A DNA stretch of 64,000 nucleotides from an uncultured Microbacterium sp. (GCA_913774665.1 CAJYHN010000001.1:124001-188000), one strand, 5' to 3'; shown: positions 52,301 through 61,673, counted from the stretch's first letter. Made by a program: numbers and translations. Notes: generated by a model not told the origin, from the letters alone.

Positions 52301-52954
52301 GTGAACATCCACTTCGTCGCCATGTCGACCGGGATCCTGCCTGACGCGGCATCGATCCTCCACGCGTTCGGACCGTGGGTGCTCGGCGGTATCGCGCTGC
52401 TCATCTTCATCGAGTCGGGCGTGCTGTTCCCGTTCCTGCCCGGGGACTCCCTGCTCGTCACCGCGGCGGTACTGGCCGGCCCTCTCGGCATCCAGCCCTG
52501 GCAGGTGCTGCTGGTGGGTGTGCCCGCTGCGATCCTGGGCGACCAGGTCGGGTACGGGCTGGGCCGGCGCTTCGGTCGCCGGCTGTTCCGCGAGGGCGCG
52601 CGCGTGCTGCGCCCCGAACGTCTGCATGACGCCGAGAGCTTCTTCGAGCGGTACGGCGGCGGCTCGCTCGTGCTCGGACGCTTCGTGCCGATCGTGCGGA
52701 CGTACGTGCCGGTGGCAGCCGGGACCGCGCACATGCCGTATCGCCGGTTCCTGCTGTGGAACACCCTGGGCGCGACGCTCTGGGTCGTGGCCATGACCCT
52801 CATAGGTCTGCTCCTCGGCGGCATCCCGTTCATCGTCGACAATATCGACGTGCTGATGATCGTGATCGTGCTGATCTCGGTGCTGCCGGTGATCATCGCG
52901 ATCGTGCGCAAGACGCTCGCGTCGCGCCGGGCACGTGCGGCGGAGGCCGACTGA
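52301..52954 (+). CDS. DedA-family membrane protein
   Basis: The 217-residue protein shows the DedA signature: FIESGVLFPFLPGDSLLVTA (conserved FxE and PGD), then QVGYGLGRRFGRRLF, and GRFVPIVRTYVPVAAGTAHM with the essential Arg. DedA proteins move undecaprenyl phosphate or other lipids across the membrane and support envelope integrity. GTG start with GGGGAG 9 bases upstream. Confidence 0.92.
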   Translation: MNIHFVAMSTGILPDAASILHAFGPWVLGGIALLIFIESGVLFPFLPGDSLLVTAAVLAGPLGIQPWQVLLVGVPAAILGDQVGYGLGRRFGRRLFREGARVLRPERLHDAESFFERYGGGSLVLGRFVPIVRTYVPVAAGTAHMPYRRFLLWNTLGATLWVVAMTLIGLLLGGIPFIVDNIDVLMIVIVLISVLPVIIAIVRKTLASRRARAAEAD

Positions 52955-53086
52955 GTCGGAGACGTCCAGCGACCGCGAGGCCGAGAGCATCCGAGCCCTC
53001 ACTCCTCACAGCCGTGCGGAGGAGGCCCGAAGGCGCAGGCCTGCAGCGCGAAGGTGCGCACAGCCCCGGAGATTCCGGCGACAAAC

Positions 53087-53117
53087 GAGAAGGCCCCCGC
53101 TGCGCGGAGGCCTTCTC
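53087..53117 (-). terminator. Terminator after tRNA-Ala
   Basis: GAGAAGGCC pairs with GGCCTTCTC, extended by GC-rich bases around a short loop. On the minus strand it is followed by GTTTGTCGCC. It lies 10 bases past the tRNA 3' end. Confidence 0.75.
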
Positions 53118-53126
53118 GTGGTGTTC

Positions 53127-53202
53127 TGGTGGACCTGAGGGGATTCGAACCCCTGACCTCCTCGATGCGAACGAGGCGCGCTACCAACTGCGCCACAGGC
53201 CC
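53127..53202 (-). tRNA. tRNA-Ala with anticodon CGC
   Basis: The minus-strand sequence starts GGGCCTGTGGCGCAGTTGGT and folds as a full cloverleaf. The acceptor stem is GGGCCTG/CAGGTCC with a discriminator A and an encoded CCA. The anticodon arm is CCTCG-TTCGCAT-CGAGG, giving anticodon CGC, which reads GCG (Ala). The T arm contains GGTTCGAATC. Confidence 0.97.
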
Positions 53203-53352
53203 GGAAACCTCGACAACACTATCACGTCATTCGCGCCGACCTCGACGCGCGTCGACCTTGTCGGGTACCCCACGAGCGGCGTATGCCGCTGGAAGCATCG
53301 GTCGAGAAGGAGATCGACGGAGCAAGTCCGACACCCGCTGAAGGGGCGAGCG

Positions 53353-54414
53353 TCACTCCCCCGACGCGCGACGCGTCAGGAGCCGCTGAACGTGGTCCTG
53401 AATCTCCGAGTCGTCCACGTACCCCATCGCGGCGTACGGTGACGGAGCCGGGGCGACAGCGGCCGGACGAGCCGTCTCGATCGGGGTGGGCGCCTGCTCG
53501 GCGGCGAGCTCGCGTGCGGCCTCCTCGCGGGCGGCGGCGCGCAGCGCCTCGCGGGCGATCTGCTCGTCGACCACGGCGGCGGCACGCGACCCGGCCGACG
53601 CCACGAGCGGGCGTGGAAGCTCACGGGGCGTCCACGTGGGGCGCGGCTCGGGCACGAGGGCGACGTCCTGCACGTCGGTCGCGACCGTGCGCTTCGCCAC
53701 CGACGTCGCGACGGACACGGGCGCCGTGCGGGCGGCTACGACCGAGATGCGCCGGAGGACGACGAGGGATGCCACGACGACGACCGACCCGAGAGACAGC
53801 AGCAGCGGCGCTCCCCCGGTGACGACCTGCGCGAGACCGACCAGTGCGGCGACGAGACCGGTGAAGGCGATCGTGGTCACGCTGAGTCGGAAGCGGCGGC
53901 GCGCACGGGCTCGACGCGCCTCGGGCCGGGCAACGGCCGCGGCGCGCTCGGCGTGCGCCCGCTCGACGGCGGCAGCACGCTCGGCGCGGGTCTTCTCGAG
54001 GGCGGCGGCGCGTTCGGCTCGAGCGATCTCGACGGCCGCGGCGCGCTCGGCACGAGCCAGGTCCACGGCCGCGGCTCGCTGCTCTTTGACGACATCGCGA
54101 TCGCGGGCGCTCTCGAGACGAGCGACCTCGAGCCGCGCCTTGGCTGCGGCGAGCTCTGTCTGAGCTTTCTCGGCCTGGATCTGACGCGCGAGCTTCTGCT
54201 GCTGGTGGGCGGTGCGGGCTGTCAGCTCGAGCCGCACCTCGCGGGGCGTCTCGGCCGTCTCGGCGAGAACACGCAGCGCCTGGTTGAGACGCACGGCATT
54301 GCGTTCGGCGGAGGTGAACCGGTGACGGCTCTGCCACGACGGCAGCAGGTAGACGAGCCAGAGCGCGACCGCGACGAAGACGATCACGCCGCCGCTGAGA
54401 ACCTGCCCACCCAT
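53353..54414 (-). CDS. Membrane protein with an 11-residue coiled-coil repeat
   Basis: The 353-residue protein starts MGGQVLSGGVIVFVAVALWL with one span (8-26), then a long charged helix. Residues 111-165 contain five repeats of 11 residues of the form AERAAAVExAR. Two more spans follow at about 178-199 and 202-220, then an Ala/Glu-rich tail. An ending like GYVDDSEIQDHVQRLL is seen in unnamed Microbacteriaceae proteins. Function unknown. TACCTT 6 bases before the ATG suggests a leaderless start. Confidence 0.75.
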   Translation of the reverse strand: MGGQVLSGGVIVFVAVALWLVYLLPSWQSRHRFTSAERNAVRLNQALRVLAETAETPREVRLELTARTAHQQQKLARQIQAEKAQTELAAAKARLEVARLESARDRDVVKEQRAAAVDLARAERAAAVEIARAERAAALEKTRAERAAAVERAHAERAAAVARPEARRARARRRFRLSVTTIAFTGLVAALVGLAQVVTGGAPLLLSLGSVVVVASLVVLRRISVVAARTAPVSVATSVAKRTVATDVQDVALVPEPRPTWTPRELPRPLVASAGSRAAAVVDEQIAREALRAAAREEAARELAAEQAPTPIETARPAAVAPAPSPYAAMGYVDDSEIQDHVQRLLTRRASGE

Positions 54415-54514
54415 GCCATAAAGGTAGGTCACCGAGAGATCACACCTCGGCATCCCCCGGCGTGTCGCGACGAGACTCTCGCCGCGACACGCGTCGGGAT
54501 CGCAACAGAACCGC

Positions 54515-55138
54515 TCAGACCCGATCCGAGGGAGGGACGCGGGCGGCATCGGGAGGAACCTGGCCGCGCACGAAACGATCGAGCACCCCGTACGGAACCT
54601 CTTCGCGCACGAGGGCGAAGGCGTAGTGGTCACGCCAATCGCCGTCGATGTGGATGTACTTGCGGCGCAACCCCTCGTAGCGGAAGCCGAGCTTCTCGAC
54701 CACCCGCAGGCTGGCATGATTCTCGGGCCGGATGCAGATCTCGACGCGGTGGAGGTTCAGCTCGGTGAAACACACGTCGGTCGCCATCGCCACGCTGATG
54801 GTGGTGATGTTGCGCCCCGCGAATTCTTCAGCCACCCAGTAGCCGATCGTCGCCGAAGCCAGCGACCCCCGCGACACCCCCCACACGTTCAGCTGCCCGG
54901 CGACGTCGTCGCCCCACGCCATCACGAAAGGGACGCCGACGCCGTCACGGTACTGCTGCAGAAGACGGCGGATGCCGAGACGCATGTCGAACGACACGGG
55001 ACCGTCGGGGCTGGTCGCCTCCCACCGCTTCAACCACGAGCGGTTGTCGATCAGCTGCTGCTGGAGGACGCGCGCATCGCGATTGCGGATGAGACGGATC
55101 GACACGTCGCCGTGCCGCCGGGGGACGGACAGATCCAT
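54515..55138 (-). CDS. RimJ/RimL-like GNAT acetyltransferase
   Basis: The 207-residue protein has a GNAT fold: IRLIRNRDARVLQQQLIDNR at the start, IGYWVAEEFAGRNITTISVA (acetyl-CoA loop region) and HRVEICIRPENHASLRVVEK followed by LGFRYEGLRRKYIHIDGDW. This matches ribosomal-protein-alanine N-acetyltransferases (RimJ). It is probably co-transcribed with galU, whose stop lies 15 bases upstream. Confidence 0.9.
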   Translation of the reverse strand: MDLSVPRRHGDVSIRLIRNRDARVLQQQLIDNRSWLKRWEATSPDGPVSFDMRLGIRRLLQQYRDGVGVPFVMAWGDDVAGQLNVWGVSRGSLASATIGYWVAEEFAGRNITTISVAMATDVCFTELNLHRVEICIRPENHASLRVVEKLGFRYEGLRRKYIHIDGDWRDHYAFALVREEVPYGVLDRFVRGQVPPDAARVPPSDRV

Positions 55139-55153
55139 GGCGTCTAGCCCGGG

Positions 55154-56047
55154 TCAGAGACCCTGCGCGAACTCCTTGAACCAGGGACGGAGGGCGGGGC
55201 CGAGGTCGTCGCGGTCGGCAGCCAGCTGCACGATCGCCTTGATGTAGTCGACGCGATCGCCGGTGTCGTAACGGCGGCCGCGGAAGACGACGCCGTACAC
55301 GCCGCCGCCGTCGCCACCGCCGGTGGCGAGCTCTTCGAGAGCATCGGTCAGCTGGATCTCGCCGCCCTTGCCGGGCTCGGTGCGCTCGAGGATGTCGAAG
55401 ACGTCGGGACCGAGAACGTACCGACCGATGATCGCCAGGTTCGACGGCGCGTCTTCGGCCTTGGGCTTCTCGACGAGCTGCGTGACCTTGACGACGTCTT
55501 CTTCGTCGGTGGCCTCGACGGCGGCCACGCCGTAGAGGTGGATGTGGGCGGGGTCGACTTCCATGAGCGCGATGACGGTCGCTCCGCCGCGCTTGTCGTA
55601 CTCCTCCATCATCTTGGTGAGCAGCGGGTCGCGCTCGTCGATGAGGTCGTCGCCCAGCAGGACGGCGAACGGGTGGTCGCCGACGTGACTGCGCGCGCGC
55701 AGCACCGCGTGACCCAGCCCCTTCGGCTCACCCTGGCGCACCATGTGGATGTCGGCGAGATCGGACGAGTGCTCGACCTTGGCGAGCTTGTCGTCGTCGC
55801 CCTTCTCGCGGAGCTTCGCCTCGAGCTCGGGCATGGAGTCGAAGTGGTTGGCGATGTTGTTCTTGTTGCGTCCGATGATGATGAGGACGTCCTCGATACC
55901 GGCCCCGGTGGCCTCCTCGACCACGTACTGGATGGCCGGCTTGTCGACGACGGGCAGCATCTCTTTCGGCATCGCCTTCGTGGCGGGCAGGAAGCGCGTA
56001 CCGAGTCCGGCGGCCGGAATAACGGCCTTGAAGGGCTTGTGAGGCAT
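55154..56047 (-). CDS. galU: UTP-glucose-1-phosphate uridylyltransferase
   Basis: The 297-residue enzyme makes UDP-glucose from UTP and glucose-1-phosphate. Signature segments are AVIPAAGLGTRFLPATKAMP (nucleotide binding), VVEEATGAGIEDVLIIIGRN, PKGLGHAVLRAR and LLGDDLIDERDPLL (metal-binding Asp), with VEKPKAEDAPSNLAI downstream. The start at 56047 (MPHKPF) is preferred over 56053 because TAAGGT lies 6 bases before it, and no leader is needed. Confidence 0.97.
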   Translation of the reverse strand: MPHKPFKAVIPAAGLGTRFLPATKAMPKEMLPVVDKPAIQYVVEEATGAGIEDVLIIIGRNKNNIANHFDSMPELEAKLREKGDDDKLAKVEHSSDLADIHMVRQGEPKGLGHAVLRARSHVGDHPFAVLLGDDLIDERDPLLTKMMEEYDKRGGATVIALMEVDPAHIHLYGVAAVEATDEEDVVKVTQLVEKPKAEDAPSNLAIIGRYVLGPDVFDILERTEPGKGGEIQLTDALEELATGGGDGGGVYGVVFRGRRYDTGDRVDYIKAIVQLAADRDDLGPALRPWFKEFAQGL

Positions 56048-56109
56048 GGGCATACCTTAGCGGGGTCCTGCGACACCGGCGGCAACGCGCCCGCCCGTAG
56101 ACTGATCGC

Positions 56110-56706
56110 ATGCCGGATCGTATCGAGCAGGCCAAGCGCGCTCTGCGCGCCGATCTGCGCGAACGCCGCCAGACCATCTCCGCCCACGCGCGCGAGGTGG
56201 CCGAGGCCGGCGTCACAGAACAGCTCGACGCCCTCGTCGCCCGCCTCGGCGCGCGCAGCATCTCGTGTTTCCTGTCGACGCCCACCGAACCCGGTACCCA
56301 CGCGTTCGTGCGCGCGGCCGTGGATCGCGGCATCCGGGTGCTCCTTCCGATCACCCGCGAGGACGGTCTGCTCGACTGGAGCGTCGCCACGCCCGATACC
56401 GAGGTCACCGAGGGACTGTTCGGGCTTCCCGAACCGGTCGGAGACGTCCTGGGGCCGATCGCCGTCAACGACGTCGACCTGCTGATCATCCCCGCGGCCG
56501 CCGTGGATCACCAGGGCATGCGCCTCGGCTGGGGTCGCGGCTACTTCGACAAGACCCTCGGCTCGATGGAGAAGTGCCCGCCGGTGTACGCGGTCATCTT
56601 CGACTCCGAGCTCATCGACGACGTGCCGCGCGACGTGCACGACCAGCCCGTCACGGGCGTGGTCACCCCCACGCGCACGCTGCCGCTCGCCGCCCGCACC
56701 TCCTGA
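56110..56706 (+). CDS. 5-formyltetrahydrofolate cyclo-ligase
   Basis: The 198-residue protein converts 5-formyl-THF to 5,10-methenyl-THF with ATP. Family features are AKRALRADLRERRQTIS (N-terminal basic ATP-site helix), VNDVDLLIIPAAAVDHQGMR and LGWGRGYFDKTL (Gly-rich phosphate loop). TAGACT (56098-56103) lies 6 bases before the ATG. It is divergent from galU with 62 bases between starts. Confidence 0.92.
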   Translation: MPDRIEQAKRALRADLRERRQTISAHAREVAEAGVTEQLDALVARLGARSISCFLSTPTEPGTHAFVRAAVDRGIRVLLPITREDGLLDWSVATPDTEVTEGLFGLPEPVGDVLGPIAVNDVDLLIIPAAAVDHQGMRLGWGRGYFDKTLGSMEKCPPVYAVIFDSELIDDVPRDVHDQPVTGVVTPTRTLPLAARTS

Positions 56707-56723
56707 ACACCCGAAGGACGCTC

Positions 56724-56993
56724 ATGCCCACCTACTCCTACGCCTGCAAGCAGTGCGGTCACCGTTTCGACGCGGTCCAGTCGTTCGCGGACGCCGCCCT
56801 CACCGAGTGCCCCGAGTGCGGCGGCGAAGTGCGCAAGCAGTACGGATCGATCGGCGTGACGTTCAACGGCTCGGGGTTCTACCGCACCGACTCGCGCAAC
56901 TCCACCTCCAGCGGGTCCGCTGGCGGCTCGACCGGTTCTTCGACATCATCGAAGTCGGAATCGACGTCGTCCGCCCCGTCCTCGGCCTCCTGA
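56724..56993 (+). CDS. FmdB/zinc-ribbon family small regulatory protein
   Basis: The 89-residue protein starts MPTYSYACKQCGHRFDAVQS with a CxxC...CPECGG zinc ribbon in the first 45 residues, then a Ser/Gly/Thr-rich tail. This FmdB-type domain is widespread and its target is unknown. GAAGGA serves as the ribosome site. Confidence 0.88.
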   Translation: MPTYSYACKQCGHRFDAVQSFADAALTECPECGGEVRKQYGSIGVTFNGSGFYRTDSRNSTSSGSAGGSTGSSTSSKSESTSSAPSSAS

Positions 56994-57027
56994 GCCCGGG
57001 CCGGCGCGGCCTGAGAGGAGCCAGCGC

Positions 57028-57447
57028 ATGATCAAGGGATTCAAGGAGTTCATCCTCCGCGGGAACGTCATCGACCTCGCCGTCGCGGTGGTCATCGGCG
57101 CGGCGTTCACGGCGGTGGTCAACGCCATCGTCGCAGCGGTCATCACCCCGCTGATCGAGGTGTTCTACAAGCCCGCCGAGAACGGTGAGATCGGACCGTC
57201 CATCACGGGCATCTACGGGCAGGAAGTGGTCTTCCCCCTCCCCACCCTGCTCTCGGCGATCATCAGCTTCTTCGCCGTGGCGATCGTCGTCTACCTCGTG
57301 TTCGTCTACCCGATGAACCGGTGGAAGGCCATCGCGGCCGCGCGCGCCGGGGTGAACGAGCCCGCCTCGGACGAGCCGAAGCTGCCGACGGAGCAGGAGC
57401 TGCTCGTGCAGATCCGCGATCTGCTGGAGCGCCAGAACAAACTCTGA
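57028..57447 (+). CDS. mscL: Large-conductance mechanosensitive channel
   Basis: The 139-residue protein has the MscL layout: MIKGFKEFILRGNVIDLAVA (amphipathic N-terminal helix and first span), a second span (PTLLSAIISFFAVAIVVYLV) and a C-terminal coiled helix (PTEQELLVQIRDLLERQNKL). It opens under membrane tension to release solutes during osmotic down-shock. Confidence 0.96.
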   Translation: MIKGFKEFILRGNVIDLAVAVVIGAAFTAVVNAIVAAVITPLIEVFYKPAENGEIGPSITGIYGQEVVFPLPTLLSAIISFFAVAIVVYLVFVYPMNRWKAIAAARAGVNEPASDEPKLPTEQELLVQIRDLLERQNKL

Positions 57448-57522
57448 GCCGGCACCACCCCGCCGATACGGCGTCCGCGTCGGGATCACGTCCCGGATCG
57501 GGCGCCGTTTCGTCTGCGTGGG

Positions 57523-57759
57523 TCAGTAGTGCGGCGGGACGTCGCGCATCATGCGCTCGTCATTCGGCCCGGATGCCGCGGGCCGCGCACCCGCACCTCG
57601 AGCGGGATCGTCGGCCGGCGCCGGTTCGGCGGTCGTGCCCGGGGCGGCGAGCAGCCGCGCTCGGCGCGCACCGCGCACGCGCACGACCGGCTGACGCTCG
57701 GTGCCGCGACCGCTCGCCGCGTCCGCCTCGGGGCCGGCGTCGCCCGGGGTGTCGCTCAT
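57523..57759 (-). CDS. Small conserved protein beside the helicase-like gene, 78 aa
   Basis: The ORF starts MSDTPGDAGPEADAASGRGT, with an Arg-rich middle (VRVRGARRARLLAAPGTTAE) and a C-terminal GPNDERMMRDVPPHY. I recall the ND(E/Q)R...PPH(W/Y) ending from unnamed actinobacterial proteins next to the large helicase-like gene. It is downstream of that gene by 7 bases, so probably co-transcribed. Mostly disordered; it may be a partner of the large protein. Confidence 0.6.
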   Translation of the reverse strand: MSDTPGDAGPEADAASGRGTERQPVVRVRGARRARLLAAPGTTAEPAPADDPARGAGARPAASGPNDERMMRDVPPHY

Positions 57760-57766
57760 CGCGCGC

Positions 57767-60700
57767 TCAGTCGGGAAGATCGAGCGACTCGGTGGTCGCA
57801 TCGGGCGCCGCCGCGTCGGCGGGGGCGATACCGAGCAGCTCGCCGATCCGGGATGCCACGCCCGCGGGGTCGCTGTACAGGTCGAAGGCATGTACGCGCA
57901 CATAGTGCCAGCCGAGGCGGCGGAGGATCTGCGGGCGGAGACGCAGGGTCTCTCGCAGAGACTCGCCGATGGTCTCGGGATCGCTCTCCGCGACCACGGC
58001 CTTGCCCCGGTAGCGGGCGACGAGGGGAAGCAGCCCGCGGTAGTCGACGTCGACCTCGATCTCGAGTCGGCGCAGCTCGCGAGCCAGGGCGCGGGTCAAC
58101 GGATCGGCGAGGTCTTCGAGACGCGTCTCGCGGCTGCGGGACGCGACGTTGCCCAGAATGCCCATGAGGGTCGCGGCACCGTGCTCGAGGCGGCCGTCGT
58201 CGAACGCCGAGGGACGGATCGACGAGACGATCACCATCGAGCGGCGGGCGCGCGTCATCCCGACGGTGAGCAGTCGCTCCCCATCGGGCGTCGACAGGTC
58301 GCCGAAGTCGCTGAGCACACGACCGTGGCGCGTGAGACCGAAGCCGAGCGAGAACACGACGCGGTCGCGACTCTCGGCCACGGACTCCTCGAGCGTCAGC
58401 ACGGCGAACGGCTCGGCGGCATCCCTCGAGATGAACTCGGCGACGTCGGAGCGTCCGGCCAGCGCAGCCACGACCGAGGCGCGCACGCGCTCGGCGTGCT
58501 TGCGGCTGGCGGTGACGACCATGAGCGATTCGGACGCGCGGTTCACGGCGTGCTCGACGACGAGCGTCACGACGCGGGCGACCTCGGCATCGGGACTCTC
58601 GACCGCGCCGCTGACCGGGTCGGGGGCACCGACACCGCCCTCGACGTAATCGACGCTCAGGCTGCCACGGCCGAGGTACGAACCGGCCCAGGGAAGCGAG
58701 ACGATCTCTCCCCCGTAGAAGGCGTCGTTCACCAGCTGCGAGAGATCCTCGCCGCCGGCGCGGTAGCTGCGGGTGAGCGTCTCGACGGGCAGCAGCTCGG
58801 CGATGCGCTCGAAGACCGAGGTCTCGTCGAAGGGAACCTCGTCGGCCTCGTCGGAGCCGGCGGTGATCGACGCGCTCACGCGGAAGGGGGTGGGCTTCTG
58901 CACCACGGGGTCGCCGAAGAGCACGACCTGACGAGCCCGGCGCAGGGCCGGAGCCGCCTCGGCGAGGCACAGGGCGGCGGCATCCGCGATGATGACGACG
59001 TCGAAGGCGAGATCGGTCGGAACGTCGGGAACCTCGTACGGCGACGCGAGCCACACCGGCGCGAGCGTGCGCAGCAGGGTGGGCGCGGCATCCGACATCT
59101 CCTGCGCGGTGTGCAGGCCGTCCTTGAGGACCCGCTTGAGGGCGGCCGCCTCGTCGGCGTGATCCACGATGCCGATACGCCACTGCGTCGCGAGCTGAGC
59201 GGCGAGCAGCGGGCCGGCCGCGGCGGCGTGAGCCTCGTCGACGAGACGGAAGTCGCGCTCGAGACGGTCGACGACGCTCGTGTTGGCGCCGAGAAGGGCA
59301 CGGTCGGTGCGCAGCAGATGCTCGAGGGCCGACTGCCACCACGCGAACTCGAGTTCGGCCCCCACGCGCTCTTCGGGAACGTGGCGAACCGAGAGCTCGA
59401 CGAGGAGCTGCTCGAGACCCAGACGCGCGAGCTCGGAACGCAGCTGCGCGCGCTCGACGAGGTTGTCGAAGAAGGTCGACTCCGCGGCGAGACCGGCGAG
59501 GGTGCGGACGAGACGCTGCACGGGCAGGGTCGCGAGGCGCTCGGAGCCCTGACGGCCGAGGATCTGATCGAGTTCGCCGAGCAGGGCGTCGGTGCGCTGC
59601 CACGCGACGTTGACATCGGCGAGACCCAGCGGCACCTCGGGGGTGACGCCGGCGTCGACGACGCGCTGCCACTCCGTCCGCTGCTGCTGGATGCGCACGA
59701 GCGCCTCGTACATGTCGGGCACGTGGACGCCCGGGCGCACGTACTCCTTCGACAGCCGCTTGAGACGACGACGGTTGGGACCGCTCATCGCGGAGGCGTC
59801 TCGGCGCGGCGAGTGCGCGTCGATGAGCTCGCCGAGCGGACGCTCGAAGACGCTCGGGCTGAAGCGATCGAGCGACTCGCGGATCCCCTGCAGGAGCTTC
59901 AGGTACGACCCCAGCTCGGACACCGTCTGGAACGGGCGCATGCGCGTCTGCGCGATGAGCTCGTACCCGCGCTCGAGCAGGCGAGGAACGTCGCTGCTGT
60001 GGAGCTTGCCCGCGAGATCGTGCGCCGCACGCGCGTCTTCTGTGCGCGAGAAGCTCACGCCGTACCAGGGCGAATCGTCGGGGCCGAAGCGGAACTCGCC
60101 AAGGCGCGCGGCCATCGCGAGCGCTCGGGCCGCGGCATCCCGTCGTCCGGCGAGTCTCTCGAGGGTCGCGAGATCGAAGCGGGCCTCGGTCGACGGAGCG
60201 GGAGAAGTGGATGCCAACGACGTGAGCGCGCGGAGGATCTCGAGCGCCGAGACACCCAGCGCCAGGTGCGGCTCGGTCACGGCGGAGCGGTAGTCGCGCA
60301 GAACCGTGCGCAGACGCACGAGGGCGTCGTCGATCTCGGCGACCTTCGGCTGCTCGGCCTTCTCGTTGCGACCGATCGCGCGGATGAGGTCGCGACGCAC
60401 GTGGTTCGGGGAGACGGCGAGACCCGTGAGGCCGACTCCGGCGAGGCGGTGACGGATGCCGTCGAGCGTCGAGCGTCGAGCACTCACCACGAGCACGCGC
60501 TTGTTGTCGTGCACGAGCTGGCCGATCGCGTTGATGACCGTCTGGGTGCCGCCCGTGCCGGGAAGGGTGTGCACGGCGAGCGACTGGCCCGCGGCGATGC
60601 GGGCGAGGACGCGTTCCTGCTCGGCATCCGCGTCGAGGAGCAGAGTGTCGGCGGCGGGAGTGCGCTCGTCGGGGCTCACGACCGGCGGATCGTCGCGACG

Positions 60701-61498
60701 CACCGTGACGCGCGCGCGGTCGTCGGGGTGACCGGCGAGCGCGTTCAAGAGGGTGTGGTCGAGATCGTGCGTGTCGCGCGCCATGCCCGATCCGACGTCG
60801 GCGAACGACGAGATCACCAGGCGCGGGTGCACGACGAAGGTCGGCACGTGCGAGGTGAGGCGGCGGATGTGGTCGATGACCGGCTGCGGTTTGAACACGC
60901 CCTGGTCGTAGGCGAGGCCCGCGAGAGCCGCGGGGTCGATCTGGATGCCGAGGTGCGTGCGGAACGCGCGAGCGAGCTCGGGGTTCATGACGAACGCTCC
61001 GTGCAGCTTCAGTTCGAAGTCACCGTGATGGCGGCGGATCGCGAGCGGGCGAAGGAGGACCGGAGCGGACCACTCCACTCCCCCGATCTTCCACGCCGAC
61101 AGGCCCACCGCGAGATGCACGGGCTCGAGGCCGCGCGCGGTGCGCAGCTCGACGTTCTTGGCCGTGATGCGCTCAGCGGCCATGCGGGCCGTGCGCAGAG
61201 CCACCTCGTCCCGGAAGAGGTTCGACAGCATGGTCGCGCGACCCGTGATGAACTGCGGGAGCGAACCCGGGTGAGCCTTGGTGATGTCGATGCCGGCGTC
61301 GCGGGCGTCGTCGAAGCGCAGGAGGGTCGATCGTCCGCCGAGAGCCGCAGCCTCGGACCGGATCCGGTCGCGTTCGGGGTCGGCCACGTGGCGAACCACG
61401 ACGCCGGGTTCCGACAATCGCAGGTCGCCGGGATCGACGGACGACACCGTCTCGTCTCCGTCAGTGCCGATCACGGCACCGTCCTCAGCTCGCCACAC
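57767..61498 (-). CDS. Large SF1-helicase-like protein with defective P-loop and C-terminal nuclease-like domain
   Basis: The 1243-residue protein resembles DUF4011-type SF1 helicase/nuclease proteins. The P-loop near residue 315 reads LPGTGGTQT, with Gly where the ATP-binding Lys should be. The Walker B near 831 reads VVIIADAAAL, lacking the DE pair. Later motifs are recognisable: VVLFGDPVVQKP, LTRSYRAGGEDLSQLVNDAF and LLTVGMTRARRSMVIVSS. The C-terminus (VARYRGKAVVAESDPET; RPQILRRLGWHYVRVHAFDL) looks like a Vsr/DUF559-type endonuclease. GTG at 61498 follows TAGTCT by 7 bases. It may bind DNA without unwinding it. Confidence 0.8.
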   Translation of the reverse strand: MWRAEDGAVIGTDGDETVSSVDPGDLRLSEPGVVVRHVADPERDRIRSEAAALGGRSTLLRFDDARDAGIDITKAHPGSLPQFITGRATMLSNLFRDEVALRTARMAAERITAKNVELRTARGLEPVHLAVGLSAWKIGGVEWSAPVLLRPLAIRRHHGDFELKLHGAFVMNPELARAFRTHLGIQIDPAALAGLAYDQGVFKPQPVIDHIRRLTSHVPTFVVHPRLVISSFADVGSGMARDTHDLDHTLLNALAGHPDDRARVTVRRDDPPVVSPDERTPAADTLLLDADAEQERVLARIAAGQSLAVHTLPGTGGTQTVINAIGQLVHDNKRVLVVSARRSTLDGIRHRLAGVGLTGLAVSPNHVRRDLIRAIGRNEKAEQPKVAEIDDALVRLRTVLRDYRSAVTEPHLALGVSALEILRALTSLASTSPAPSTEARFDLATLERLAGRRDAAARALAMAARLGEFRFGPDDSPWYGVSFSRTEDARAAHDLAGKLHSSDVPRLLERGYELIAQTRMRPFQTVSELGSYLKLLQGIRESLDRFSPSVFERPLGELIDAHSPRRDASAMSGPNRRRLKRLSKEYVRPGVHVPDMYEALVRIQQQRTEWQRVVDAGVTPEVPLGLADVNVAWQRTDALLGELDQILGRQGSERLATLPVQRLVRTLAGLAAESTFFDNLVERAQLRSELARLGLEQLLVELSVRHVPEERVGAELEFAWWQSALEHLLRTDRALLGANTSVVDRLERDFRLVDEAHAAAAGPLLAAQLATQWRIGIVDHADEAAALKRVLKDGLHTAQEMSDAAPTLLRTLAPVWLASPYEVPDVPTDLAFDVVIIADAAALCLAEAAPALRRARQVVLFGDPVVQKPTPFRVSASITAGSDEADEVPFDETSVFERIAELLPVETLTRSYRAGGEDLSQLVNDAFYGGEIVSLPWAGSYLGRGSLSVDYVEGGVGAPDPVSGAVESPDAEVARVVTLVVEHAVNRASESLMVVTASRKHAERVRASVVAALAGRSDVAEFISRDAAEPFAVLTLEESVAESRDRVVFSLGFGLTRHGRVLSDFGDLSTPDGERLLTVGMTRARRSMVIVSSIRPSAFDDGRLEHGAATLMGILGNVASRSRETRLEDLADPLTRALARELRRLEIEVDVDYRGLLPLVARYRGKAVVAESDPETIGESLRETLRLRPQILRRLGWHYVRVHAFDLYSDPAGVASRIGELLGIAPADAAAPDATTESLDLPD

Positions 61499-61673
61499 AC
61501 CTGTCAGACTAAGCCGGGCGATGCAGGATCGTGCGCAGCGGGCCCGAGTTTCGCCGTAATCGGCGACACGCCGCGCCACCGGCTCTTCCTCCCCAGGCGA
61601 GGAGTCGGCCAGATCCTCCCCATTCACGCGCGATCGCGGCGCACGCCCGGGGCACGGTCACGAGGATGAGCGC

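Noticed and set aside
53203..53352. Extra RNA gene or small ORF between tRNA-Ala and the coiled-coil gene
   Set aside because: No cloverleaf, start with ribosome site or stable structure could be supported.
57701..61669. A 1322-codon open frame on the plus strand
   Set aside because: It is antisense to the helicase-like gene in the codon-matched frame; its protein is Arg/Gly/Val/Asp-rich with no motif. High GC leaves such frames open.
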